Positions 42,994-53,301 of a stretch of DNA of 64,000 nt are shown here, piece by piece (position 1 is the first letter of the stretch; the number at the start of each line of letters is the position of its first letter). This stretch comes from an uncultured Campylobacter sp. (lineage in GTDB: Bacteria; Campylobacterota; Campylobacteria; Campylobacterales; Campylobacteraceae). A program made the position numbers and the translations under genes. Below the pieces are notes generated by a model. The model ran no database searches. It saw only the letters and a program-made list of their open reading frames with translations, and was not told where the DNA came from. The stretch is taken from the NCBI RefSeq assembly GCF_938030145.1, contig NZ_CALHGM010000040.1, positions 62,001 through 126,000 on the forward strand, written 5' to 3'.

Positions 42994-44348
42994 TTGCGTT
43001 TAAATTTGCCTGCCATTGCGCGATAGATCGCTGCCTCGTTTTGAAGCGTCAAATATCTTTGATTTAGCTCGTTTATCTTGGCATTTACGGCGTCGGTGCG
43101 GGCTTCTAGCATATCCTTCAGCTCACTTGAGCCAGCTTCGTATTTCGCGGCGTAAAGATCGGCAATGCGCGCCTTTTCATCGTAAGCAGCGCTTAAATTT
43201 TTAAGGCTAGCCAGATTGATCTGGTAAATTCTATATAAATTTAGCACCTCATTCGTAGCGTTAGAGAGCGTCTGTTCGTAATTTACGACGTTTTTGCGAA
43301 AAGCGATCTCTGAAATTTTAAGGCGGTTTTCAACCCTCGCATAATCCAAAAACGGCAGACTTATGCTTACGTTGCCACTTAAAAAATTTAGCTTGAAGCT
43401 ATCGTTAGCGCTCACGCCTTGCCCATTAGTAAGCCCTGCGCCCAAATTCACGCTAGGAAAGAAATTTAACTTAGCGGTCTGTTCGTCGTAAAAGCTGGAA
43501 TTTAGCCTAGCGATCGCAGCTCTAATGTCGGGGCGGTTAGCAAGCGCTGTGTAAGGTACATTTAGATCAACGCCTTGGAATTCTATGGAATTTATTGAAT
43601 CTGTGTTATCATCAAATTGCAAGCTGGAGGAGATGAGATTTCTCATATATTTATGATTATCCTCAATATTTTTTTGAATGCTTAATACCTTGTTTTCAAG
43701 CCCTAGAATAGAATTTTGAATCTGCCTGTAATCAAGCTGTTCGGACTTGCCGTAATCGTATTTTGCCTTGATTATTTTTTCGATCTCGCGGTAATCGCTT
43801 AAATTCTGTTTTGTCCATTTTAGCGAATCGTTTAGATAAAGCATCTCAAAGTAGCCGCTTACGACAGAATTTATAAGAGTCAGGCGAGTATTTTCAAGGT
43901 CAAACTCGCTGGCTTTAGCGTTCCAGCCCTCGGCATTTACCGCCGAGCGGATCTTGCCGAAAAGATCAAGCTCATAGCTTACGTTAAAGCCCGAACTATA
44001 GGTTTTGTTCCAATTCGAGCCGGTGCTTATGTCGCGATTAGCGCCCGCACTCCACGAGCTACTTAGCGTAGGAAAAAGATCAGCCCTGCTTAGCCCTAAA
44101 TTTGCATAAGCACTCTCAACATTTAAAGCCGCTGTTTTTAGATCGTAGTTATTCGCAAGGGCTTGATCTACAAGCTTATTTAGGTACGATTCGCCATATT
44201 TTTTATACCACAGCGTATCGATTTCATAGCTTGCATTTTCGTCCTTGAAATGCTCTACAGGTTTAAATTCGACCTCACTTTGATTTGAGGCGCAACCGCC
44301 AATAAAAACAGCTAAAATGCCGCTTAAAATTACTTTGGAATTTATCAT
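42990..44348 (-). CDS. TolC/NodT-family outer-membrane efflux lipoprotein
   Basis: 452 aa. A lipobox at GGCASN (Cys19), then the two repeats of the outer-membrane factor family (SYLNKLVDQALANNYDLKTAALNVE and VPYTALANRPDIRAAIARLNSSFYDE-like segments). It forms the outer-membrane channel for the MacAB pump encoded immediately upstream, 13 bases apart on the same strand. Confidence 0.92.
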   Translation of the reverse strand: MINSKVILSGILAVFIGGCASNQSEVEFKPVEHFKDENASYEIDTLWYKKYGESYLNKLVDQALANNYDLKTAALNVESAYANLGLSRADLFPTLSSSWSAGANRDISTGSNWNKTYSSGFNVSYELDLFGKIRSAVNAEGWNAKASEFDLENTRLTLINSVVSGYFEMLYLNDSLKWTKQNLSDYREIEKIIKAKYDYGKSEQLDYRQIQNSILGLENKVLSIQKNIEDNHKYMRNLISSSLQFDDNTDSINSIEFQGVDLNVPYTALANRPDIRAAIARLNSSFYDEQTAKLNFFPSVNLGAGLTNGQGVSANDSFKLNFLSGNVSISLPFLDYARVENRLKISEIAFRKNVVNYEQTLSNATNEVLNLYRIYQINLASLKNLSAAYDEKARIADLYAAKYEAGSSELKDMLEARTDAVNAKINELNQRYLTLQNEAAIYRAMAGKFKRK

Positions 44349-44361
44349 TTTCTCTCCTTGT

Positions 44362-46302
44362 TTATTCTTGTGCTAAAGCATCTATCGGATTTAATCTGCT
44401 GGCGTTTCTTGCCGGCAAATAGCCGAAAACTATACCGATCGCGGACGACGCCGCAAAGGCGATCACGAAGGGCGCAGTAGTAAATTTCATCGCAAAATCC
44501 GGGCTTATGGTATTAAACGCAAATCCAAGCGCCAAAGCGATTAAAATTCCTAAAGCTCCGCCCAGCGAGCAAAGCAAGATCGCCTCTATCAAAAACTGCT
44601 GCAAGATATTGGATTGCTTCGCGCCGATCGCCATTCTGATGCCGATCTCGCGCGTGCGCTCGGTAACGCTTACGAGCATGATATTCATCACGCCGATGCC
44701 GCCGACGACGAGCGAGATAACCGCAATCGATGAGATCAAAATCGTCATCGTGCCGGTAGTGCTTTGTATTGTTTGTTTGATAGTATCTGCGTTCATCGTA
44801 TGAAAATCCCGCGAGCCGTGTCTTTGGATAAGTAGCTGAGTTAGGCTCTCTTCAGCCACTTGAGTATTGACATCGTCTTTTATTTTGATGGTGATAGAGC
44901 TGATTTTTCGATTGCCCGTGATTTTATTCATCACAGTTGAGTACGGCGCGTAAATTCTTAAATTTTCGTTGCTTCCGAAGGCGTTCTCATCCTTACCCGA
45001 AACTCCTATGATCTTAAGTGGCTTACCCGAAAATAAAATCGTCTTGCCAATAGGATCGGAATTTTTAAAAAACGTTTTTTTAGTGTTTGGATCGATAATC
45101 GCGACAGAGGCAGAATTTTTAATATCGTCGTCGCTAAAATTTCTACCATCCTCTATATCTATGCCATTAACTGCCAAAGAATTCACGCCGCCGCCGCGCA
45201 GTTGAGCCTTGGAGCTTAAATTAGCATATGTTGCCGTACCGCTTGCAGAAGCATTTGGTGTAGCGTAATCGACGTAGGGCTGGCGCGCCAAAACTTTAGA
45301 ATCGCTTATCGTAAGGGTGCTCACAAAGCCTGCTCGCACGTCGCCGAAATTTTTACCGGGAAAGATATCGATCGTATTGGTGCCAATTTTACGGATCTCG
45401 GATAAAATTTTCTCCTCCGAACCCTTACCAAGAGCTACTACGCAGATAACAGACGCGATGCCGATGATGATGCCTAACATCGTCAAAATCGATCTTAGTT
45501 TATGCGAAAATATCGCGCTAATCGACATTTTAAAGCTTTCGATGAGCTGATCTTTGCAAAATATAAAGGAATTTTTCGTTTTAATCTCCTCTTTTTTGCG
45601 CTCAAAAACCCGTTCCGCCTTTCTTTTATCGCTTAAAATTCTACCGTCTTTTATCTCGATGATACGATCCGCAAATTCCGCAATATGCGCATCGTGCGTA
45701 ACTATGATGATGGTGTGGCCCTCTTTGTGTAGCGCCGTTAAAATTTGCATCACCGTCTCACCGCTTTTGCTATCAAGCGCGCCGGTGGGCTCGTCGGCCA
45801 AAATCACTTCGCCGCCGTTTATCAGAGCGCGGGCGATACTTACTCGCTGCTGCTGCCCGCCGCTAAGCTTGCTCGGTAAATTTTTAATGCGATCCCCAAG
45901 CTCCAGCTTATCCAAAAGCTCCACCGCCCGTTTCGTCCGTTCGCTCGCCCCTACGCCCGCATACACCGCAGGCAGCGAGACGTTTGCGGTCGCATCCATC
46001 GTAGCGATGAGATTGTATTTTTGAAAGACGAAGCCGAATTTTTTACTTCTAAGTGCTGCGAGCTCGTCGCCGCTTAAATTCGCGGTCTCGCGACATTCGA
46101 TCTTGTAGCTTCCGCTGCTTGGCGTATCGATGCAGCCGATTATATTCATCAGCGTCGATTTCCCACTTCCGGATTGCCCGATTATCGATATAAACTCGCC
46201 CGCTTCGATATTTAAACTTACGTCTTTTAGGACGTGGATTTCGTTATCGCCGAGAATGAATTTTTTGTTTATATCTTTAAGCTCTAGCATCTTTAACACC
46301 AT
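44362..46302 (-). CDS. macB: MacB-type ABC transporter, fused ATPase and permease
   Basis: 646 aa. N-terminal ABC domain: Walker A GQSGSGKST, signature LSGGQQQRVSIARAL, Walker B VILADEPTG, H-loop VTHD. A permease with an N-terminal helix (about residue 270), the large periplasmic MacB domain and three C-terminal helices (RTREIGIRMAIGA motif). It uses ATP in the cytosol to drive periplasmic substrate export through TolC. A second start at 46290 would shorten the protein by four residues. Its start lies 10 bases after the macA stop. Confidence 0.95.
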   Translation of the reverse strand: MVLKMLELKDINKKFILGDNEIHVLKDVSLNIEAGEFISIIGQSGSGKSTLMNIIGCIDTPSSGSYKIECRETANLSGDELAALRSKKFGFVFQKYNLIATMDATANVSLPAVYAGVGASERTKRAVELLDKLELGDRIKNLPSKLSGGQQQRVSIARALINGGEVILADEPTGALDSKSGETVMQILTALHKEGHTIIIVTHDAHIAEFADRIIEIKDGRILSDKRKAERVFERKKEEIKTKNSFIFCKDQLIESFKMSISAIFSHKLRSILTMLGIIIGIASVICVVALGKGSEEKILSEIRKIGTNTIDIFPGKNFGDVRAGFVSTLTISDSKVLARQPYVDYATPNASASGTATYANLSSKAQLRGGGVNSLAVNGIDIEDGRNFSDDDIKNSASVAIIDPNTKKTFFKNSDPIGKTILFSGKPLKIIGVSGKDENAFGSNENLRIYAPYSTVMNKITGNRKISSITIKIKDDVNTQVAEESLTQLLIQRHGSRDFHTMNADTIKQTIQSTTGTMTILISSIAVISLVVGGIGVMNIMLVSVTERTREIGIRMAIGAKQSNILQQFLIEAILLCSLGGALGILIALALGFAFNTISPDFAMKFTTAPFVIAFAASSAIGIVFGYLPARNASRLNPIDALAQE

Positions 46303-46312
46303 AAAATTTTAA

Positions 46313-47494
46313 CTAAAACACCATCGGAGGTCCGTCCATATTTAACGGTGCGGCTTTTCCGTCAGCGATAAGCACCTCATCTTTTTCATCCAAACCGCTT
46401 AAAATTTCAGTATTCAAATCGTCGCTGACGCCCGTTTTTACGTATCGCTGCTCGGGCTCTTTGCCGTTAAGCACCGTGACGTAATCGCCTTTCGCGTCGC
46501 GCTTGATAACGGAGGTAGGTAGGTAGCTCGTATTGTTCGCTTCGCTTACGATTATGTTGTTTTCGGTCGTCATTCCGATTTTTAAAAAATCATTTTCATT
46601 GTCTACGAGCATCTTTGCGTAAAAATAGATCGCGCTGTCGCTGCTACTGGAGGATGAAGAGCCACTGGAAGTTTTATCGTAAGTTCCGTCGCTAAGCGTA
46701 GTAAGACCGGGGTCGATCTTGTAAATTTTAGCCTTTTTGATATTATCCAGATCTGATAATATGGAGTATTCTACGTCCATTCCGACCTTTACTTTGGATA
46801 TATCGCCCTCTGCGATTTGCATCTTGATCTCCATCTTGCTTAGATCGGCGATCTTTACGATCGTAGGCGTGGTTTGGTTGGAATTTACCGTTTTGCCCTC
46901 CTCTACCGGCATTGAAACGATCGTACCGCTTATCGGAGCCGTGATCTTGGTGTAGCCGAAATTCGTCTCCGCGGTGCTTAGCTGAAGTTTGGTCTGCTCG
47001 ATCTGCGCCTCGATCTGCTTCTGCTCGGCCTCTTTTAAAGCGGCGCTATTTTTAGCATTTTCCACCGCCTCTTTGGAAGCGGCGTTTCTTTTATACAGCT
47101 GCAATTCGCGGTTATACTGCGTTTTGGCGTTTGCCGCGACGATCTTTGCAGAAGCCAAATTTGCTTCGTGGATCAGAAGCTGCGCCTTTTGCTGCGCGAT
47201 CTCGTTTTCTTGAGCAACCGAGTCGATCTGTGCGATCATATCACCTTTTTGAACCTTATCGCCCACTTTGACGTAGAGCTTTTTGATCTGTCCGCTTACC
47301 TGCGCGCCCACGTCTACCAAATCCCTGGCATAAACCTCTCCCGCAGCCGTCACCGTGCCTCTGATACTGCCCTTCTCAAGCCTTGTGGTGAGGGCTTTCG
47401 GTGCCTCTTCTTGCTTAAAAAATTTACCGTATAAAAAATATATCGCAATAAAGATAAGTACGATAGAGACGATAAATTTCAAGGTTTTTTTCAT
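46313..47494 (-). CDS. macA: MacA-type periplasmic adaptor
   Basis: 393 aa. N-terminal membrane helix, biotinyl-lipoyl domain (VDVGAQVSGQIKKLYVKVGD), a coiled-coil hairpin (about 100-180), ITAPISGTIVSMPVEEGKTV and a beta-barrel domain. A poly-Ser run (SSGSSSSSSSDS, about residue 276) lies in the barrel region and is unusual. It bridges MacB and the outer-membrane channel. First gene of the operon. Confidence 0.94.
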   Translation of the reverse strand: MKKTLKFIVSIVLIFIAIYFLYGKFFKQEEAPKALTTRLEKGSIRGTVTAAGEVYARDLVDVGAQVSGQIKKLYVKVGDKVQKGDMIAQIDSVAQENEIAQQKAQLLIHEANLASAKIVAANAKTQYNRELQLYKRNAASKEAVENAKNSAALKEAEQKQIEAQIEQTKLQLSTAETNFGYTKITAPISGTIVSMPVEEGKTVNSNQTTPTIVKIADLSKMEIKMQIAEGDISKVKVGMDVEYSILSDLDNIKKAKIYKIDPGLTTLSDGTYDKTSSGSSSSSSSDSAIYFYAKMLVDNENDFLKIGMTTENNIIVSEANNTSYLPTSVIKRDAKGDYVTVLNGKEPEQRYVKTGVSDDLNTEILSGLDEKDEVLIADGKAAPLNMDGPPMVF

Positions 47495-47558
47495 TTTGCC
47501 AACTTCAAATAAAATAAGAGCTAATTCTAATGTAAAAATATAAAATTTTAGTTAAATA

Positions 47559-48428
47559 CTAAATTCTTTGCTCGCGCAGGGCGTAAAATTTCATAATCTT
47601 TTTATGCAAAATTAGCGAAACGTAAATCAGCGCCGAGCCCGCAAGCAGGCGCGCTATATCGGCGTCCTTTTGCCAAAATACTAAATTTACGACGATCGCT
47701 GCGGGGATGAGCGCGTTATTCATAATCGCAAGCACGCCGCTATCGACTTCGCATGCGCCTTTATTCCACAAAAAATACCCCAAAGCGCTAGCTACCGTAC
47801 CCAGATACACGATCACCGCGCCCTGCGAGAAGCTGGGATTAAATTTAGAAAAATCCCCGAGCACGATCGCGGCAATCGCCGTAACGGCGGTGGCCCCCAT
47901 GAAAAAGTAGCCGAAAAGCTCCTTCTGCTCGCTAAAGCCGTGGCGCTCCAGCATAAATTTATACGCGCTCTGCCCGAGCCCGAAGCATAAATTTGCGCCT
48001 TGTACGAGCAAGAAACCCGTCAAAAACTCAGAATTTATCGCGCCGAATTTTATCACCAGGGCACCTAGCACCGCGACTGCGACGCTGAAAAGGTATAACG
48101 CGCGAAATCTAAGCTTAAGCGCGTCGTAAAGTAACGTCACGTAAAACGGAGTAAATATCGTAAAAAGCGCCACTTCATAGACCTTCAAATACGCAAAGCT
48201 GCGGTAGTAGAAGATATACATCACGCCGATCTGCACGGCGCCCACGGCGCAAATTTTAAGCGCTAAAGTGGGATTTACGCCGCGAAATTTCATAAATGGC
48301 AAAAAACAAATTAGTGCCAACGATACGCGCGAAAATGCCAAATACGCGCTGTCTATGCCGCGCAAAAACTCGCCTATCAAAGAGAAACTAAAAGCCCAAA
48401 TACAAGTAACCAAAATCAGTTTTTTCAA
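47559..48428 (-). CDS. EamA/DMT-family permease
   Basis: 289 aa with ten hydrophobic segments in two EamA repeats; each repeat contains a conserved short start (ILVTCIWAFSFSLIGEFL; AIVVNLVFWQKDA). A drug/metabolite transporter of unknown substrate. Divergent from glmU, with the 150-base region between them probably holding both promoters. Confidence 0.87.
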   Translation of the reverse strand: MKKLILVTCIWAFSFSLIGEFLRGIDSAYLAFSRVSLALICFLPFMKFRGVNPTLALKICAVGAVQIGVMYIFYYRSFAYLKVYEVALFTIFTPFYVTLLYDALKLRFRALYLFSVAVAVLGALVIKFGAINSEFLTGFLLVQGANLCFGLGQSAYKFMLERHGFSEQKELFGYFFMGATAVTAIAAIVLGDFSKFNPSFSQGAVIVYLGTVASALGYFLWNKGACEVDSGVLAIMNNALIPAAIVVNLVFWQKDADIARLLAGSALIYVSLILHKKIMKFYALREQRI

Positions 48429-48579
48429 AACGTCCGCCTAAGCTTTAAAATTTAGGCGGACATTTTATAAAATTTTAGTTAAATTTGGGATTTAAATTTC
48501 GCCCACGCAGCATAAATTTAGGTTTTTATTTATTTTAAATGTGTTAAAATTATCCGATTTTTGAAATTTAAGGGTAAAA

Positions 48580-49881
48580 ATGAACGACGTTTCGGTTATA
48601 GTTCTTGCCGCAGGGCTGGGCACTCGGATGAAGTCGCAAAAAGCCAAGGTTCTTTTCGAGCTTTGCGGCGAGCCGATGATAATCCACATCCTAAAGAAAG
48701 CTTACGAAATTTCAAACGACGTGAGCGTGATTTTACACTATCAATTTGACGAGGTTAAAAGCGCGGTTCTAGCACACTTCCCAAACGCTAAAATTTACAA
48801 ACAAGACCACGAGCGCTTCCCAGGCACTGCGGGCGGGTTAAAAGAGGTCGAAATCCGCGGAAAAAAAACGCTCATAATCTGCGGCGATATGCCTTTGGTA
48901 AAAAGCGCCGAGCTTCGCAAACTCTGCGAGGGGGACGCAGAAGTAAATTTAAGCGTTTTTAGCGCGCGCGATCCTTTCGGATACGGCCGCGTAATTACCT
49001 GCGGCGGCGAAATTTTAAAGATCGTCGAGCAAAAGGACGCAAGCGAGGAAGAAAAGGCGGTAAAAGACGCAAACGCCGGCTGCTACTGCTTCAAAAGCGA
49101 GGCATTGAAACAAATTCTGCCGCAGATCAAACCAGATAACGCGCAAAAAGAATACTACCTCACCGACGCGATCAAAATCGCCAAAGATATGGGCTTAAAA
49201 TGCGCCGCCGTGTGGGTGGACGAGCAAAGCTTCATGGGCATAAACGATAAATTTGCCCTCAGCATCGCCGAAAATTTAATGCAAAACGAGATCAAAGAAA
49301 ATTTGATGAAGCAGGGCGTTTTGATGCGCCTACCGCAAAGCATCTACATCGATAGCAGGGCAAAATTTATCGGCGAGTGCGAGCTGCAAGAAAACGTAAG
49401 TATCATCGGTCCTTGCGTGATCGAAAGCTCGCTCATCAAAAGCGGCTGCGTCATCGAAGATAGCATCGTAAAAAACTCCGATATCGGCCCGATGGCGCAT
49501 CTGCGCCCAAAATGCGAAGTTATAGGCACTCATATCGGAAATTTCGTCGAGCTTAAAAACGCAAAAGTAAACAAAATCAAGGCGGGGCATTTAAGCTATC
49601 TTGGGGATTGCGAGATCGATGAGGGCAGCAATATCGGCTGCGGCACGATTACGTGCAACTATGACGGCAAGAAAAAATACAAAACGATAATCGGCAAAAA
49701 CGTCTTTATCGGCTCGGACACGCAGCTAGTAGCGCCCGTGCAGATAGCCGACGACGTCATAATCGCTGCGGGCACGACGATAACAAGCGATGTTCCGAGC
49801 GGCGCGCTGGCGATCAGCCGAAGTAAACAAATCAACAAAGATGGGTTTTTCCATAAATTTTTTAGGAGCGAAGATGAGTAA
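48580..49881 (+). CDS. glmU: bifunctional GlmU (GlcN-1-P acetyltransferase / UDP-GlcNAc pyrophosphorylase)
   Basis: 433 aa. N-terminal uridyltransferase with LAAGLGTRMKS and the nucleotide-binding GTAGGLKE; C-terminal left-handed beta-helix with hexapeptide repeats (IGPMAHLRP, IGNFVELKNAKV, GSNIGCGTITCNYDGKKKY). Makes UDP-GlcNAc for peptidoglycan and LOS. TAAAAT at about 48544-48549 is a plausible -10. Overlaps coaBC by 8 bases. Confidence 0.97.
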   Translation: MNDVSVIVLAAGLGTRMKSQKAKVLFELCGEPMIIHILKKAYEISNDVSVILHYQFDEVKSAVLAHFPNAKIYKQDHERFPGTAGGLKEVEIRGKKTLIICGDMPLVKSAELRKLCEGDAEVNLSVFSARDPFGYGRVITCGGEILKIVEQKDASEEEKAVKDANAGCYCFKSEALKQILPQIKPDNAQKEYYLTDAIKIAKDMGLKCAAVWVDEQSFMGINDKFALSIAENLMQNEIKENLMKQGVLMRLPQSIYIDSRAKFIGECELQENVSIIGPCVIESSLIKSGCVIEDSIVKNSDIGPMAHLRPKCEVIGTHIGNFVELKNAKVNKIKAGHLSYLGDCEIDEGSNIGCGTITCNYDGKKKYKTIIGKNVFIGSDTQLVAPVQIADDVIIAAGTTITSDVPSGALAISRSKQINKDGFFHKFFRSEDE

Positions 49882-51055
49882 GAAAAAGGTTTTACTGGCG
49901 GTTTGCGGGAGTATAAGTTTTTACAAAGCGTTTGAAATTTTATCCGCTCTGAAAAAGTCGAATTTCGATGTCTATGTCGCGCTTAGCGACGGCGTGCAGG
50001 AGTTTGTCAGCTACAAGGCATTCGAGGCGCTGTGCGATCACCCGGTACTTTGCAAAGCCAACGAAAACTGGCAGGCGGGCATTAACCACATCGCTTATTC
50101 TAAGGTGGATTTAGTTTTGATCGCGCCTGCGACGGCAAATACGATAAACAAACTTGCGTGGGGCGTCTGCGACAACGTATTTTTAGAGGTGCTAAACGCG
50201 GCTTTCGCCCACGCTAAGGTAGTCATCGCACCGGCCGCGAACCCCGCACTACTTGAAAACAACATCACGAAAAACTGCATTGATATGCTAAAAGCAAGCG
50301 TAAATGCGTATTTTGTGGATCCGATAGAAAAAACTCTAGCTTGCGGCGACACCGGCAAGGGCGGGCTAGCGAGCACCGAGGCGATCATGCAGACGCTAAA
50401 GCGCGCGCTTTACAACGATAAATTTTGGGAGGATAAAACCGTCATCATTACCGGAGGCGCGACGATCGAAAAGATCGACAGCGTGCGCGGCATTACGAAT
50501 TTTTCCAGCGGCAAAACCTCCAAAGCGATTGCCGACGCGCTGTTTTACCTAGGCGCGGACGTGACGCTGATCTCTAGCAACGAATATGAAAATTTACCGT
50601 ACAAGCTCGTTAAATTTGAAAGCACTATCGGGCTAAAATCGGCGCTTGACAGCACAAAATTTCCCGACGGCGCATATTTGATAATGGCTGCCGCGGTAAG
50701 CGATTACTCGCCAAAGGTGCGCTACAAAGACAAAGTGAAAAAAGCCGAGATCGGCGAAATTTGGAATTTACGCCTAGGCGAAAACGAGGATATCTTAAGC
50801 TCCGTGCGCGGAAATATCAAAAAAGTGGGCTTTAAACTCGAAACCGACCGCGAAAACGCCGTCGGCGAGGCTAAACGCATGCTTAACGAAAAGCATCTCG
50901 ACGCCGTCTGCCTAAACGTGCTGGACGACATCATCAAGCTCGGCGGCGACGTCCTTAAGGTCACCTTTATCACGAAAAACGATCAGGTCGTAATCGACAC
51001 CGCGCCGAAGGACGAAGTCGCCCTAAAAATCGCGGCTGAGCTGAAAAAAATCTGA
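49874..51055 (+). CDS. coaBC: CoaBC phosphopantothenoylcysteine synthase/decarboxylase
   Basis: 393 aa counted from ATG 49874, preceded by TAGGAGCG; a longer ORF starting within glmU is rejected. N-terminal flavin decarboxylase (CoaC): VLLAVCGSISFYKAFE, LIAPATANTINKLA, the LACGDTGKGGLAS segment. C-terminal synthetase (CoaB): VIITGGATIEKIDSVRGITNFSSGK, MAAAVSDYSPK. Makes phosphopantetheine for CoA. Confidence 0.95.
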   Translation: MSKKKVLLAVCGSISFYKAFEILSALKKSNFDVYVALSDGVQEFVSYKAFEALCDHPVLCKANENWQAGINHIAYSKVDLVLIAPATANTINKLAWGVCDNVFLEVLNAAFAHAKVVIAPAANPALLENNITKNCIDMLKASVNAYFVDPIEKTLACGDTGKGGLASTEAIMQTLKRALYNDKFWEDKTVIITGGATIEKIDSVRGITNFSSGKTSKAIADALFYLGADVTLISSNEYENLPYKLVKFESTIGLKSALDSTKFPDGAYLIMAAAVSDYSPKVRYKDKVKKAEIGEIWNLRLGENEDILSSVRGNIKKVGFKLETDRENAVGEAKRMLNEKHLDAVCLNVLDDIIKLGGDVLKVTFITKNDQVVIDTAPKDEVALKIAAELKKI

Positions 51056-51058
51056 TCC

Positions 51059-51736
51059 GTGAATAGCCTAAATCATCTAGCCCTCGTGATGGACGGCAAC
51101 GGGCGCTGGGCGAAAAAACGCGGTCTACTGCGCACCGGCGGGCACGAAGCGGGCGCGGAGGTCGTGGAGCAGATCTGCGAGTTTTGTATCGATGAAGGCA
51201 TCGCAAACCTCACGCTTTACGCCTTTAGCACCGAAAATTGGAAGCGCCCGAAAAGCGAAGTGGAATTTTTGATGAAACTGCTTCAAAAATTCCTAATTTC
51301 GCGCCGCGAAAAATTTATCCAAAACGAGATAAAATTTTATCCGATTGGCGATATATCGGCTTTTGAGGGCGATCTGCGAAGCGAGATCAAATATCTTTCA
51401 AATTTAACTCAAAACGGGCGAGCGCTAAATTTTAACCTAGCGATCAACTACGGCTCGCGAGACGAGATCGTGCGAGCATGCGAGCGGCTGCTTGCAAGCG
51501 GCGAGCGACTAAGCGAAGCGGGCATCGGCGCACATCTAGATACCGCGCACAGCGGCGACGTGGATCTGCTGGTGCGCACGGGCGGCGAGCAGCGGCTGTC
51601 TAATTTCTTGCTCTGGCAGGCGAGCTACGCCGAGCTTGCGTTTACGCCGACGCTGTGGCCCGATTTCACGCGCGAGGAGCTTGCGCGCATAGTGGATGAT
51701 TTCCGCCGCAAACAGCGCCGCTTCGGCGGTCTTTGA
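51059..51736 (+). CDS. uppS: undecaprenyl diphosphate synthase
   Basis: 225 aa, GTG start three bases after the coaBC stop. LALVMDGNGRWAKKRG holds the catalytic Asp and Arg; GGHEAGAEVVEQI, LTLYAFSTENWKRP and RTGGEQRLSNFLLWQASYAEL are family signatures. Makes the C55 lipid carrier used for peptidoglycan and surface glycans. Operon with glmU and coaBC, all cell-envelope or cofactor genes. Confidence 0.96.
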   Translation: MNSLNHLALVMDGNGRWAKKRGLLRTGGHEAGAEVVEQICEFCIDEGIANLTLYAFSTENWKRPKSEVEFLMKLLQKFLISRREKFIQNEIKFYPIGDISAFEGDLRSEIKYLSNLTQNGRALNFNLAINYGSRDEIVRACERLLASGERLSEAGIGAHLDTAHSGDVDLLVRTGGEQRLSNFLLWQASYAELAFTPTLWPDFTREELARIVDDFRRKQRRFGGL

Positions 51737-52055
51737 GCTGCGTCGCGGTCGCTCTAACGGTCGCTTTAAATTTTAAAATTTTATTTTGCAGAGCCGCTTA
51801 GACGCGATAAATTTTAAAATTTAATCCGCGGGCGCTCGCGATACCATGAAATTTTAAAATTTCAGGATTTTAATTTACGGCGCCATAAAATTTAAAATTT
51901 TTAATACGCAGGCGCGCGACACCATAGAAATTTTAAATTTCGCCCTTTTAAATTTAAAGCTATAGCGCGAGCCGTGTTACGAGGCGCGGTAAATTTAACG
52001 CGGCAGGAATTTTAAAATCACGCCGCCCATTCACGCAAGGACCGAAAGGAAGGCC
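51737..52055. other. 320-base non-coding region
   Basis: TTTAAAATTTTA-type motifs about every 25-40 bases. No gene seen; AAAGGAAGG at its right end is the ribosome site of the next gene. Confidence 0.6.
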
Positions 52056-52385
52056 ATGAGCTACTACATACAATGTGGTTGCGGCAAAAAGCTTACGAAA
52101 AAGCCGATGAAAACTCTAAGATGCCCAAGATGCGGCAGCGTGTATAAAAAACCAAAGAAATTTATACTGGCGGTCTACATTTGCCTGCTGCTGTTTTTTA
52201 TGCTAGCGTTTGCCATCATCCCCGATAAAATGGGTATTTTGGCATCCGCAGGCAGCGGGATAGGCGCATATATTATGTTTTTATGGATCGTAGATACTTT
52301 GAACTTCGATCTTTTGGACGCCGTGATACTGGTGGCGGGATTTTTAATTTTAGCGGATTATATGGGGTATACGACAAGCCGCTAA
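52056..52385 (+). CDS. zinc-ribbon membrane protein of unknown function, possibly frameshifted
   Basis: 109 aa. Zinc-ribbon cysteines CGCG and CPRCG (about 8-28), then three hydrophobic helices (38-57, 62-80, 86-103) and a short tail. In another frame the DNA from about 52360 to 52480 encodes VYDKPLIAGLIAILFCVGAAAIFVKFF and a charged end with no start codon of its own, which looks like a fourth helix lost by a one-base shift around 52370. Confidence 0.65.
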   Translation: MSYYIQCGCGKKLTKKPMKTLRCPRCGSVYKKPKKFILAVYICLLLFFMLAFAIIPDKMGILASAGSGIGAYIMFLWIVDTLNFDLLDAVILVAGFLILADYMGYTTSR

Positions 52386-52545
52386 TCGCAGGGCTCATAG
52401 CCATTTTATTTTGCGTAGGCGCAGCGGCGATTTTCGTAAAATTTTTCCCTTACGAGAGGCAAAAAATCAATGAAAACTAAGAAATTTCTCGCTACCATAA
52501 AGCGTTTGATTAAATTTTAAAAAGTTAAAGCTCCAAAGGAAAAAG

Positions 52546-53301
52546 ATGGATTTAAATATCGTTTACGGCGTGATTTTTGCGGTATTCGGCACCTGCGTGG
52601 GTTCGTTTTGCAACGTCCTGATCTACCGCCTGCCGCGCGGACAGAGCGTAAATTTTCCCGCTTCGCACTGCCCCAAATGCTCTCACGCTTTAAAATTTTA
52701 CCACAATATCCCGCTGCTTTCGTGGCTCTTTTTGGGCGGCAAATGCGCCTTTTGCAAAACCAAAATTTCGATCCGCTACCCGATCGTCGAGCTTTTAGGC
52801 GGCGCGCTTGCGCTTGCGGCGTATTTCGGCGAGCCCGATCTTGCAAAAGCCGCGGTGCTTGGGCTTTGCTTTATCTTGCTTATGGCGCTTTCGGCGATCG
52901 ATTTTGAGTATAAGGCCGTGCCCGAGAGCCTTCTTTACGTAGTTACGGCGCTTTCGCTTGCTTATACGCTGATGTATGATTTTGATCTTAGCGGCGTTGG
53001 CGCGGCGGCGGGATACGCGGCGATATTTTTCGCGCTGCGCCTAATCGTTACTTTCGTGCTAAAGCGCGAAGCGATGGGCAGCGCGGATATTTTTATCGCG
53101 GGCGTTATGGGGGCAATTTTGGGCTGGAAGCTGGGCGGCATCTCGATCTACATCGGCGCGATTTTGACGCTGCCTGCGTATCTCATCGCGCACAAAAGAG
53201 GCTACGAGCTTCCGTTCGTGCCGTTTTTATCGATGGGGCTACTTCTTACCTTTATCTTCAAAGATCAAATTTTAAGGCTTCTGGACGTCATTTATGGATA
53301 G
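52546..53301 (+). CDS. pilD: prepilin peptidase (A24 leader peptidase / N-methylase)
   Basis: 251 aa, about eight hydrophobic segments. Zinc-site Cys pairs CPKC and CAFC, the first catalytic Asp in LSAIDFEYKAVPE and the second in GSADIFIAG, in place of the usual GxGD (a GxAD variant). Cleaves and methylates prepilin leaders such as the pseudopilin at 12264-12710. AAAGGAAAA precedes the ATG. Overlaps the next gene by 8 bases. Confidence 0.93.
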   Translation: MDLNIVYGVIFAVFGTCVGSFCNVLIYRLPRGQSVNFPASHCPKCSHALKFYHNIPLLSWLFLGGKCAFCKTKISIRYPIVELLGGALALAAYFGEPDLAKAAVLGLCFILLMALSAIDFEYKAVPESLLYVVTALSLAYTLMYDFDLSGVGAAAGYAAIFFALRLIVTFVLKREAMGSADIFIAGVMGAILGWKLGGISIYIGAILTLPAYLIAHKRGYELPFVPFLSMGLLLTFIFKDQILRLLDVIYG